Source of the DNA: a virus
Strand: one strand, 5' to 3'
DNA: 36,846 bases
Virus record (IMG/VR): IMGVR_UViG_3300021471_000015
Span: 1-36,846 of that record
Shown here: piece after piece, positions 30,680 to 36,083 of the stretch
How the letters are laid out: each line of letters opens with the position of its first letter
How positions within the stretch are numbered: position 1 is the first letter of the stretch
Notes under the pieces: model-generated
The model's database searches: none
Told to the model about the DNA's origin: nothing
Seen by the model: only the letters and a program-made list of their open reading frames with translations
Program-made: the position numbers and the translations under genes

Positions 30680-30879
30680 CACTCATCCTCCTTGCATTGC
30701 TGGTATCCGTGGCAAATGGGGTCGCGAAGGGCTAGGGCTGTCATAATCTCAAAGCGTACCGAGAACGGTAGCTCTGCAAAGTTGGAATACCGTTTGATGT
30801 CGTGGAGCGCCTTGTAAGCTGTTTCAATCCCGCATTGCCCGCCGTGCTTGCAGCTCTGGCATTCTTGGTTAGTTTCCAT
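30679..30879 (-). CDS. Small Cys-rich early protein
   Basis: A 66-residue protein starting METNQECQSCKHGGQCGIET. It has CxxC, then C further on, plus CHGYQQC near the end (five cysteines and one histidine), so zinc binding is likely. GGAGTGATAGCA precedes the ATG at 30879. It is in the replication unit and overlaps the upstream gene by eleven bases. Function not known. Confidence 0.65.
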   Translation of the reverse strand: METNQECQSCKHGGQCGIETAYKALHDIKRYSNFAELPFSVRFEIMTALALRDPICHGYQQCKEDE

Positions 30880-31207
30880 TGCTATCACTCCCTGCGCGTC
30901 GCTGAAATCTCCGCATCCTTGATCGTTTTATAACATCCAGATGCACCCAGTAAGTCACCCACGCCTTGCCCTCTGGCGTGTCTTCTAACGTGTCTCGCAT
31001 CTCCCACGGACCGTTCGGATACATATCGACTCTATCAGGCTCACGGACGTTGCCATGCGCGTCTGTGGTGTATGCTGGTATCGGTCTTGGCAGCGGCTTA
31101 TAATAGGCTTCCTTCTGCGCGTCGGTCAGATCGTTCACGTAGCGTGGGCTGCCTGAGAAGATTTTCTCCCACATCGGGAGCCATTGCTCGGCCATTTCAT
31201 TGCTCAT
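30869..31207 (-). CDS. Hypothetical early protein
   Basis: A 112-residue protein starting MSNEMAEQWLPMWEKIFSGS. It is rich in aromatic and proline residues (KPLPRPIPAYTTDAHGN), ending in a basic run (KRSRMRRFQRRAG). It starts in an ATGA overlap with the DnaC-like gene, with which it is probably co-translated. A helicase-loading partner role would suit the position, but there is no sequence proof. Confidence 0.65.
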   Translation of the reverse strand: MSNEMAEQWLPMWEKIFSGSPRYVNDLTDAQKEAYYKPLPRPIPAYTTDAHGNVREPDRVDMYPNGPWEMRDTLEDTPEGKAWVTYWVHLDVIKRSRMRRFQRRAGSDSNGN

Positions 31208-31713
31208 TGCATTCTCCGGTCTTTACCGTCCATGACAATCTCATCGAAACTGGCAAGCCTTGAAGCTAGGCGCGGCTCCAGTTCGTGGATTTCTTGCAGT
31301 GTCAAGTTCGTGGTGATTGTGGTGGCCTTCAGGTAAGACACCCGATGGTCAACCAATGCTAGTATCTCAGCCAACCCGAACTCGCCAACCTTCTCCGCGC
31401 CGATGTCGTCAATCACTAGCCTGTCGACTTCCGCGTAACGCTCAAACACGTCCATATCAGACTCGGTTGAGTGCTTGCCGAACGTTGACCTGATTTCACG
31501 CAGATAGTTATTGGCCGTCACAAAGCCGATTGAACTCTGATAAGTCATGTAGCAATGAATCAGCACAGCGCACGCTTGGTACGTCTTACCCGTGCCGTTA
31601 TCGCCACGTAGCAGCATGTTTGGTGCAAGCTCTACCGTCAATTCCGACTCGTGGTACATCGGCGGTATGCCTCGCTTAGTATAAAATCGTGCGTATCCTT
31701 CACCGATTGCCAT
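31204..31713 (-). CDS. dnaC-like: DnaC-like AAA+ ATPase (helicase loader)
   Basis: A 169-residue ATPase without the usual N-terminal domain. Walker A is LRGDNGTGKTYQACA (residues about 34-48), Walker B is DRLVIDDIGAEKVGE (about 95-109), and a sensor/arginine region ends it (TTNLTLQEIHELEPRLASRL). DnaC and IstB relatives load the replicative helicase onto DNA. The product is shorter than DnaC (about 245 residues). GGGGAGCAAAAGT precedes the ATG. The start overlaps the end of the replisome organizer gene by 14 bases, so they are coupled. Confidence 0.8.
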   Translation of the reverse strand: MAIGEGYARFYTKRGIPPMYHESELTVELAPNMLLRGDNGTGKTYQACAVLIHCYMTYQSSIGFVTANNYLREIRSTFGKHSTESDMDVFERYAEVDRLVIDDIGAEKVGEFGLAEILALVDHRVSYLKATTITTNLTLQEIHELEPRLASRLASFDEIVMDGKDRRMQ

Positions 31714-32485
31714 ACTTTTGCTCCCCTGTTAGCTTTGAAAAACTATTAGTCTTGGCCGTCTGCCCGCCCTTAGGCGCAAACAATCCCGCGTACCCGTTAG
31801 CTATCGAATTATCAACTGCGGCTTGTACGTTTGGGCCTAGTTCTTTGAACTTGCCGACTAGCTTAGTGAGCGTTGCCTTGTGTTTGATCTTCTTGTAGCT
31901 AACCCATTCGTCCCAAGCGGTTTTGTACTTGGCTAGTTCTTGAGGGCAACTTGTGTCCAAAGCTGTAGTTGTCTTTTTACTCTTCTCTTCTTTACTCTTC
32001 TCTTCTCTTATGTCCGTAACGCGTTGTAACGGTTCGTCACGCTTTTTTCTATCGCGATATGCCTTCTGGCGCTCGGCAGAGGTCTTGGCTGTTCGCATAG
32101 CATCAGGCGTGTTGTGTTCGCTAAAATTAGGGAATCTAAGTCCGTTGCCCTCGACTTCCTCAACCCAACCAACCGCTAATAACGCTAGCCCAAAGTCTGG
32201 TAAACCAGTAATATCATCAAGATCAATCAGCGACATATAAGGCACTACTTCATCGTCCTTGATGACACCATTCGTAACGCCCCATAACTCTAGTAACGCA
32301 CACGTCACGCAACGCGTTACGTTACCAAACGTCACTAACTCTGTAACGTTCTCTTTGGCTGTCATGCGTTGCGGGTCGCCCCACCAATTCATAAACGCTC
32401 TGCTCTCAGATAGGTGCCTTGAGATAGCAATAACCCTCGGATGCTTCCGAAGTGTTACGCGCATCTTGATCCATTCACTTGCCAT
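31700..32485 (-). CDS. Phage replisome organizer-like protein
   Basis: A 261-residue protein starting MASEWIKMRVTLRKHPRVIA. Residues 1-120 resemble the winged-helix N-terminal domain of phage replisome organizers. A basic linker (RQKAYRDRKKRDE, KSKEEKSKK) follows. The C-terminus has YKTAWDEWVSYKKIKHKATL and NSIANGYAGLFAPKGG, the 'SI..Gy.GLF.PK' end seen in initiators that recruit DnaB via DnaC. The ATG at 32485 has GGAG at good spacing. It is the first gene after leader L4 and directly precedes the DnaC-like gene. Confidence 0.8.
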   Translation of the reverse strand: MASEWIKMRVTLRKHPRVIAISRHLSESRAFMNWWGDPQRMTAKENVTELVTFGNVTRCVTCALLELWGVTNGVIKDDEVVPYMSLIDLDDITGLPDFGLALLAVGWVEEVEGNGLRFPNFSEHNTPDAMRTAKTSAERQKAYRDRKKRDEPLQRVTDIREEKSKEEKSKKTTTALDTSCPQELAKYKTAWDEWVSYKKIKHKATLTKLVGKFKELGPNVQAAVDNSIANGYAGLFAPKGGQTAKTNSFSKLTGEQKYGNR

Positions 32486-32490
32486 CATCA

Positions 32491-32635
32491 CTCCAAAACA
32501 AAGCCTGCCCCAATTCCGTGACGGGAAGATATAGGGCAGGCTCGTTGTGGGCTTTGAGGCCCAGCCTTGAAAGATTGTATAGATAGCCCCGTCACAGAAC
32601 TACCGAGATAATACACTCCAGCAAACCAGTGTCAA
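32491..32635 (-). ncRNA. Pseudoknot leader L4 with promoter (replication unit)
   Basis: Promoter: TTGACA (32635-32630), 16-base spacer, TATTAT (32613-32608). Then come B (32595-32588, GTGACGGG), A (32542-32534), B' (32525-32518, perfect 8-bp match to B), A' (32510-32502, perfect 9-bp match to A), and TTTGTTTTGGAG (32502-32491). The 45-base spacer between B and A contains a small GGGC/GCCC hairpin. The T tract leads into the ribosome site of the replisome organizer gene. Confidence 0.7.
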
Positions 32636-32637
32636 AT

Positions 32638-33093
32638 TTATTTCTTGGATTTATCCACGCCGGATTGCTTGGTTGCTCGGACTGCTGCTAGGGCGGCTTT
32701 GCAGATGGCTAGTGGCGCGGGCTTCAAGCGTTCATGCGCAAACACTCGCAAAGCCATATGTGTGAAAGTAGCGTAGCAAACAGACGCATCGGTAGGCCCA
32801 TAATCCAACTCAAAGCCGAATCCATCAGCCCGCATCTTCTCTACAACGAGCCAAGCTGCCGCAATGTCGCTTTCGTAGGCGGGCGGGCCTTCTGTGTGCA
32901 TTCGAGGGTATGGCGCTACTTGGTCTTGACAATCAAAAAACTTACGCGCCTCTTTCTCGTCGTAGAATTGTTTATGGGTGGTGATTGCGCCACTATCGAA
33001 GTGTAGGCCTACATAGCTTTCCACGACCCACCGTTGCTTCCACCCCACGACCTCAACAGCCACAGCTTTCCTAATCTCCAAGTCTTCCATCAT
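32638..33093 (-). CDS. Phage ABA sandwich-like protein
   Basis: A 151-residue protein starting MMEDLEIRKAVAVEVVGWKQ. The segment YESDIAAAWLVVEKMRADGF followed by a strand pattern is typical of the small phage ABA-sandwich (Phage_ABA_S) family as I recall it, which has no firm role. Either of the first two ATGs (33093, 33090) could be used; CAGGAGATGG is just upstream. It ends three bases before the -35 box of L4 and is last in the L3 unit. Confidence 0.75.
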   Translation of the reverse strand: MMEDLEIRKAVAVEVVGWKQRWVVESYVGLHFDSGAITTHKQFYDEKEARKFFDCQDQVAPYPRMHTEGPPAYESDIAAAWLVVEKMRADGFGFELDYGPTDASVCYATFTHMALRVFAHERLKPAPLAICKAALAAVRATKQSGVDKSKK

Positions 33094-33126
33094 CCATCTC
33101 CTGTTCCGCTACTTTTCGGGGTTGGG

Positions 33127-33142
33127 GTTGTTTAGGTGGTTG
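33127..33142. repeat. 16-bp direct repeat, copy 1 (at a gene end)
   Basis: GTTGTTTAGGTGGTTG is present here and at 33645-33660. Both copies span the stop codon of a leftward gene, which are the methyltransferase and the small zinc-finger gene. Confidence 0.85.
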
Positions 33143-33602
33143 GTACGTTCAAGAATGTAATCCAATGCGTCTTGGAAGCCTTGCCGCTACGGTGCCCAAA
33201 CAATGGCTTTACAGGCGTGAGCGCAAGTATCTTGGACACTGGTACTTGAATCTCATTCCACTTGAATACTAGCGTCCCGTAGGGTTTCAGCACACGGAAG
33301 CATTCAGCGAAGCCAGCGGCTAACTCGGTCTGCCATTCGCCCTCTAGCTTGCCGTACTTTAGGAACTGCCAGCCCTTTTCGCCCACTCGTTCAAGGTGTG
33401 GCGGGTCGAACACAACCAAATGGAACGAGTCGTCAGCAAATGGTAGGCTTGTGAAGTCGGCCACCACGTCAGGCTTGACTTCCAACGCCCGTCCATCGCA
33501 AAGCGTGTGTGATTCTGAACGCTTATCTACGAACATGACTTGCTGGTTATTCTTGTCAAACCAGAACATCCGGCTTCCACAACATGCGTCTAAGACTTCC
33601 AT
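33132..33602 (-). CDS. SAM-dependent methyltransferase (DPPH type)
   Basis: A 156-residue protein starting MEVLDACCGSRMFWFDKNNQ. Motif I is LDACCGSRMFW, followed by DKRSES and then VVFDPPHLE (DPPH, a variant of the DPPY/NPPY catalytic motif of N6-adenine and related DNA methyltransferases). The C-terminus is YGTLVFKWNEIQVPVSKILA. It is small enough to be a compact phage enzyme, possibly for anti-restriction. GAGGGAGATGGAACG precedes the ATG at 33602. A longer upstream frame lacks a good start. Confidence 0.8.
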   Translation of the reverse strand: MEVLDACCGSRMFWFDKNNQQVMFVDKRSESHTLCDGRALEVKPDVVADFTSLPFADDSFHLVVFDPPHLERVGEKGWQFLKYGKLEGEWQTELAAGFAECFRVLKPYGTLVFKWNEIQVPVSKILALTPVKPLFGHRSGKASKTHWITFLNVPTT

Positions 33603-33644
33603 CGTTCCATCTCCCTCGCTAGCCTTGAATTGCTGGCGGCTAAA

Positions 33645-33660
33645 GTTGTTTAGGTGGTTG
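33645..33660. repeat. 16-bp direct repeat, copy 2 (at a gene end)
   Basis: The partner of 33127-33142. It spans the end of the 33650-33874 gene. Confidence 0.85.
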
Positions 33661-33874
33661 TCTCTCGGAATCCATTCTCTTTCAACTCCGCATCTGTAGC
33701 TTCGCCCAATGTTGGCTCTGTGGCGCGTGATGTAGATGGCTTCCTGTGATGTTCGCGCTTGTACTCTTTGTAGCAATCCTTGCAAAGAACAGGGTATCCG
33801 TGAGCCTTCACAAAATACGTCCCGCACTCTTGGCAAGTTTGGCCCGTGTAAATGTCTTCTGCATATTCACCCAT
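33650..33874 (-). CDS. Small zinc-ribbon protein
   Basis: A 74-residue protein starting MGEYAEDIYTGQTCQECGTY. CQECGTYFVKAHGYPVLCKDC gives two CxxC pairs separated by about 13 residues, a zinc ribbon or finger, followed by a basic stretch (KREHHRKP). It probably binds nucleic acid or protein. It is the first gene after L3; GGAGTAGG lies just upstream, on the T-rich end of L3. Small zinc proteins of this type often precede early phage operons. Confidence 0.75.
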   Translation of the reverse strand: MGEYAEDIYTGQTCQECGTYFVKAHGYPVLCKDCYKEYKREHHRKPSTSRATEPTLGEATDAELKENGFRETTT

Positions 33875-33883
33875 AATCCTACT

Positions 33884-34000
33884 CCAATCAAAATGCCCAC
33901 CCACACAAGCTGTCGAAGGCTGTTGGAAGTGCAGGCGGGCAAGTTTATATTGGTTGACCTTCGACTGGGTTACTGTACTGCATGGATGCTGGCTTGGCAA
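33884..34000 (-). ncRNA. Pseudoknot leader L3 with promoter
   Basis: Promoter: TTGCCA (34000-33995), 17-base spacer, TACAGT (33977-33972). Then come B (33965-33958, GTCGAAGG), A (33941-33934), B' (33919-33912, perfect 8-bp match to B), A' (33901-33894, 8 bp with one G-U), and TTTTGATTGG (33893-33884). Spacers are 16, 14 and 10 bases. The T tract runs into the ribosome site of the zinc-ribbon gene. The start of transcription (about 33965) coincides with the first base of B. Confidence 0.7.
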
Positions 34001-34029
34001 ATAAAAAAGCAGCCTCCGAAGAAGCTGCT
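33999..34029 (-). terminator. Rho-independent terminator after the tRNA-like gene
   Basis: AGCAGC (34029-34024) and GCTGCT (34013-34008) pair on the minus strand with a 10-base loop, and the last arm is followed by a run of T with one A (34008-33999). It would end transcripts that include the tRNA-like structure at 34045-34122. It directly touches the -35 box of L3, so it insulates the next unit. Confidence 0.75.
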
Positions 34030-34044
34030 CTACCTCACTGCTTT

Positions 34045-34122
34045 CCAAAGCTCATGGTGGTTTCCGAGGCCACATCTCCCGCTTAGGAGGCGGTTGCTCT
34101 GCTTTGAGCTACAGAACTTTGG
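34045..34122 (-). tRNA. tRNA-Arg(CCU)-like cloverleaf
   Basis: On the minus strand CCAAAGTTC pairs with GAGCTTTGG. A D-arm (GCTC, six-base loop, GAGC), an anticodon arm (CCGC, loop CTCCTAA, GCGG) and a T-arm (GTGG with nine-base loop, CCAC) complete a cloverleaf. Anticodon CCT would read AGG, a rare arginine codon in many hosts. Weak points are the long acceptor helix with a bulged base, a mismatch at the top of the anticodon stem and a T-loop lacking the standard A58. A terminator follows at 33999-34029, so an independent RNA gene is plausible. Confidence 0.55.
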
Positions 34123-34188
34123 AGTGCGGGCTTTGCCTTGGTTGGAAGCCAAGCGCATCGCTGTTACTGGTTGAACCATACCACGCGA

Positions 34189-34229
34189 GCGTATCAGGGC
34201 AAATGGAATTACCCTGATACGCCGTTTTT
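34189..34229 (+). terminator. Hairpin with T tract on the plus strand
   Basis: GCGTATCAGGG (34189-34199) pairs perfectly with CCCTGATACGC (34212-34222), followed on the plus strand by TTTTT (34225-34229). On the minus strand no T tract follows. No plus-strand gene is near, so it could block antisense transcription or mark a structured RNA end. It overlaps the end of the 34228-34482 gene. Confidence 0.6.
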
Positions 34230-34482
34230 AGTTTGCCAACATGTGGGCGATTAGACTGATAGCGCAGAAGTCAGCAAGCGGCATCTCGTCCTCCACCTCT
34301 TGATCGGTGACAGTCTCAAGCTCTCTACATTCGTTGAAAGCGATGCATTGACGGGTGAAGCGCTTGCGCTGAGTCTCGTCCCAATCATCTGGATAGTCCC
34401 AATCGTTGCAGCCAGCGTTGCCACGCACGTCAGAGTATTCCTCTAAGAATTGCGCTGCTAGCTTTGTATATCTCTTATGCAT
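34228..34482 (-). CDS. Hypothetical early protein
   Basis: An 84-residue protein starting MHKRYTKLAAQFLEEYSDVR. It is acidic, with DYPDDWDETQRKRFTRQCIA, and ends in a helical IALIAHMLAN-like stretch. GGAGAATGAA precedes the ATG. It is the last gene of the L2 unit. No family is recognised. Confidence 0.7.
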   Translation of the reverse strand: MHKRYTKLAAQFLEEYSDVRGNAGCNDWDYPDDWDETQRKRFTRQCIAFNECRELETVTDQEVEDEMPLADFCAISLIAHMLAN

Positions 34483-34507
34483 TTCATTCTCCTAGTTTGG
34501 TTGCTAG

Positions 34508-34777
34508 TTAGCTTGTTGTTAAGCTCGCTGCTAGTTCGTCTACCTCAGCTTGAATCTCTTGTATGTATTCCTCGTACCCATTGGTGTCTATCTTCATCAA
34601 CGCTCGCGCTTGCACGGCTATGATGTCCAACAATGTGAGGTTCCGAACGTAAGTTTCTGCAACAGAAGCTAACTCAACCTCCGCCTCAGTGATCCCGCTT
34701 GCAATAATGCTAGCTGTGATTTCCATGTCGTGAACGGTATCCGCCCTCAACGTTACTAGCTTTGGATGTCCACCCAT
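34508..34777 (-). CDS. Hypothetical early protein, paralogue of the 1565-1918 product
   Basis: An 89-residue protein starting MGGHPKLVTLRADTVHDMEI. It contains LDIIAVQARALMKIDTNG, which shares LDIIAVQ.-AL with the gene at 1565-1918, so these two may be duplicates. It ends in a helical EYIQEIQAEVDELAASLTTS. The ATG at 34777 follows GGAGG, on the T-rich end of L2. It is the first gene of its unit. Confidence 0.7.
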   Translation of the reverse strand: MGGHPKLVTLRADTVHDMEITASIIASGITEAEVELASVAETYVRNLTLLDIIAVQARALMKIDTNGYEEYIQEIQAEVDELAASLTTS

Positions 34778-34789
34778 CTCAATACCTCC

Positions 34790-34920
34790 AAATAGAAAGA
34801 ACCCGCTTATCATTTAGGTGACGAAACCGTAGCGCGATAAGCGGGTCAAAAAGATTGTCGAATATTGGATGCTGCGGTTTCGTCTAGGCAGACTGTACCG
34901 CATCCCCGCATCCCCGTCAA
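34790..34920 (-). ncRNA. Pseudoknot leader L2 with promoter
   Basis: Promoter: TTGACG (34920-34915), 17-base spacer, TACAGT (34897-34892). Then come B (34884-34875, GACGAAACCG), A (34846-34836), B' (34829-34820, perfect 10-bp match to B), A' (34811-34801, perfect 11-bp match to A) and TCTTTCTATTT (34800-34790), then GGAGG of the first gene. Spacers are 28, 6 and 8 bases. The sequence differs from the other copies but the order of arms is the same. Confidence 0.7.
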
Positions 34921-34930
34921 GCACGGAACG

Positions 34931-34958
34931 CAAGAAAGCCCTACTCAAAGCAGGGCTT
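34931..34958 (-). terminator. Terminator-like hairpin before L2
   Basis: AAGCCCT (34958-34952) and AGGGCTT (34942-34936) pair on the minus strand with a nine-base loop, followed by TCTTG, so the T tract is weak (TTTCTT including the end of the stem). It lies 16 bp before the L2 -35 box and after the 35057 gene end, a sensible place to end the previous unit. Confidence 0.5.
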
Positions 34959-35056
34959 GTCAGTGTCGGGGATACAATCCGGTGGGACTGTTATCATTGG
35001 CTAGCTCGGCTCTGGCTGCCTGCGCCCACGCCTACACTATCTTACTGCTTCCCCGA
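34959..35056. other. Noncoding spacer
   Basis: No gene is seen. TCGGGGA (34966-34972) and TCCCCGA (35050-35056) form a 7-bp inverted repeat that closes the region directly after the stop codon of the 35057 gene. I could not fit a full tRNA to it. Confidence 0.5.
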
Positions 35057-35284
35057 TTACTGTGATGGCAGTATAGCAACTATCCGGAATTTCCGGAAGG
35101 TTCGAATAGCAAAAGCACCAAGGTCGCAATGAGCGATATGAATTACGCCTTCTGGATGCGCACCGTCTTGAGGCATATCGGTATAGACACGGTGATATAC
35201 GCCATCAACGTCCTGCTGCCAATCGCCATCAGTCGCCAGCTTCCCCGCTTCGCAGAGTCGCTTGAGTGTGTCTAGGTTAGTCAT
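35057..35284 (-). CDS. Small protein with AGKLATDGDW motif
   Basis: A 75-residue protein starting MTNLDTLKRLCEAGKLATDG. DGDWQQDVDGVYHRVYTDM and GVIHIAHCDLGAF fit a small alpha/beta fold. The end TFRKFRIV is encoded by a perfect palindrome (TCCGGAA, T, TTCCGGA at 35082-35096). The start overlaps the end of the upstream gene by eight bases. It shows a general likeness to small phage accessory proteins with an 'AxLxxLxxaatpGpW' motif, but this is from memory. Confidence 0.65.
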   Translation of the reverse strand: MTNLDTLKRLCEAGKLATDGDWQQDVDGVYHRVYTDMPQDGAHPEGVIHIAHCDLGAFAIRTFRKFRIVAILPSQ

Positions 35285-35897
35285 TGGGTTCCTTTGGTCG
35301 ATGGAGCGTTACGCCGCAGCCGCCGCCGCTAGCAGAGCATTCTATTTCATTCATCTGTGGGGATGTGATGTCTACGCATTGTTCATGGCTGCAATTTGGG
35401 CAGTGCCAATACTCCGCTATCACTATTATCCTAGCCTCTACACGCTCCGGCTCCGCTGGTTTGCTTGGGAAGTAGAAGCACCACGGCCTCTTGATGGAGT
35501 CATTTGTTGGGGTGAACGGAAAGGCCCAACTGCCGCTAGGGTTCAACCACCTCAAACTATTGCCATCTAAAGATAACCTTTGCCCCTTGCTCGTTTCGTA
35601 CTGGCGCACCTCACACCCACGCACCACAGCTTTCATAGCATCCCCGAAATCCATCGGCTTGAGCAATCTTGCGTGGAAGTGGTCTTGGGCTGCTTGCTTG
35701 GCTTCGTCATCTGTGCGGCACGTTACCATGTTACGTGTGATAGGGCCGGATGCATGAAACTTAGGAGAGAAAACTGGCTTGCTCCATGTGTCATCTTCTA
35801 CTTCATACTTGGCACCCGCCCCAAACCACTGACTAACATCAGCCTCGCCATCAACAAATTCCAACTCAGGCAGCAAGCGTTCTTGCGTTTTAGTCAT
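35277..35897 (-). CDS. Hypothetical early protein with zinc-ribbon
   Basis: A 206-residue protein starting MTKTQERLLPELEFVDGEAD. A DDEAKQAAQDHFHARL helical run precedes a C-terminal zinc-ribbon: YWHCPNCSHEQCVDI, then IECSASGGGCGVTL. It is probably nucleic-acid or protein binding. GGAAGGAATGAG precedes the ATG. It follows the tRNA-like structure at 35991-36066. No enzyme motif is seen. Confidence 0.7.
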   Translation of the reverse strand: MTKTQERLLPELEFVDGEADVSQWFGAGAKYEVEDDTWSKPVFSPKFHASGPITRNMVTCRTDDEAKQAAQDHFHARLLKPMDFGDAMKAVVRGCEVRQYETSKGQRLSLDGNSLRWLNPSGSWAFPFTPTNDSIKRPWCFYFPSKPAEPERVEARIIVIAEYWHCPNCSHEQCVDITSPQMNEIECSASGGGCGVTLHRPKEPND

Positions 35898-35990
35898 CTC
35901 ATTCCTTCCTTGCGCCCCAGCATTGCTGGGCTGTTTGGTTGTTTATTTCTAGAGATTCTCGCCCCCGATTGCTGCTAACTTAGCAGGACG

Positions 35991-36066
35991 TGGCAGCCAG
36001 CGGCAGGATTTGCAACCTGCGTCTCGAGCATTCAAAGCCAGCGTCCTACTATTAGACTACGCTGAC
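35991..36066 (-). tRNA. tRNA-like cloverleaf, extended acceptor helix
   Basis: On the minus strand the acceptor GTCAGCG pairs with CGCTGGC; TA and a D-arm follow (GTCT, AATAGTA, GGAC). The anticodon arm is CTGGC, loop TTTGAAT, GCTCG (three of five pairs). The T-arm is GCAGG, eight-base loop TTGCAAAT, CCTGC. The pairing continues seven more bases outside the seven-base acceptor (14 bp in all). The anticodon position reads TGA but is doubtful. GCCA follows, so a CCA end could be encoded if an 8-bp acceptor is used. Confidence 0.5.
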
Positions 36067-36083
36067 TACCACGCCCATATTGC

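Noticed and set aside
34959-35056. Fourth tRNA-like cloverleaf
   Set aside because: The 7-bp TCGGGGA/TCCCCGA stem would serve as an acceptor, but no D, anticodon or T arms could be fitted.
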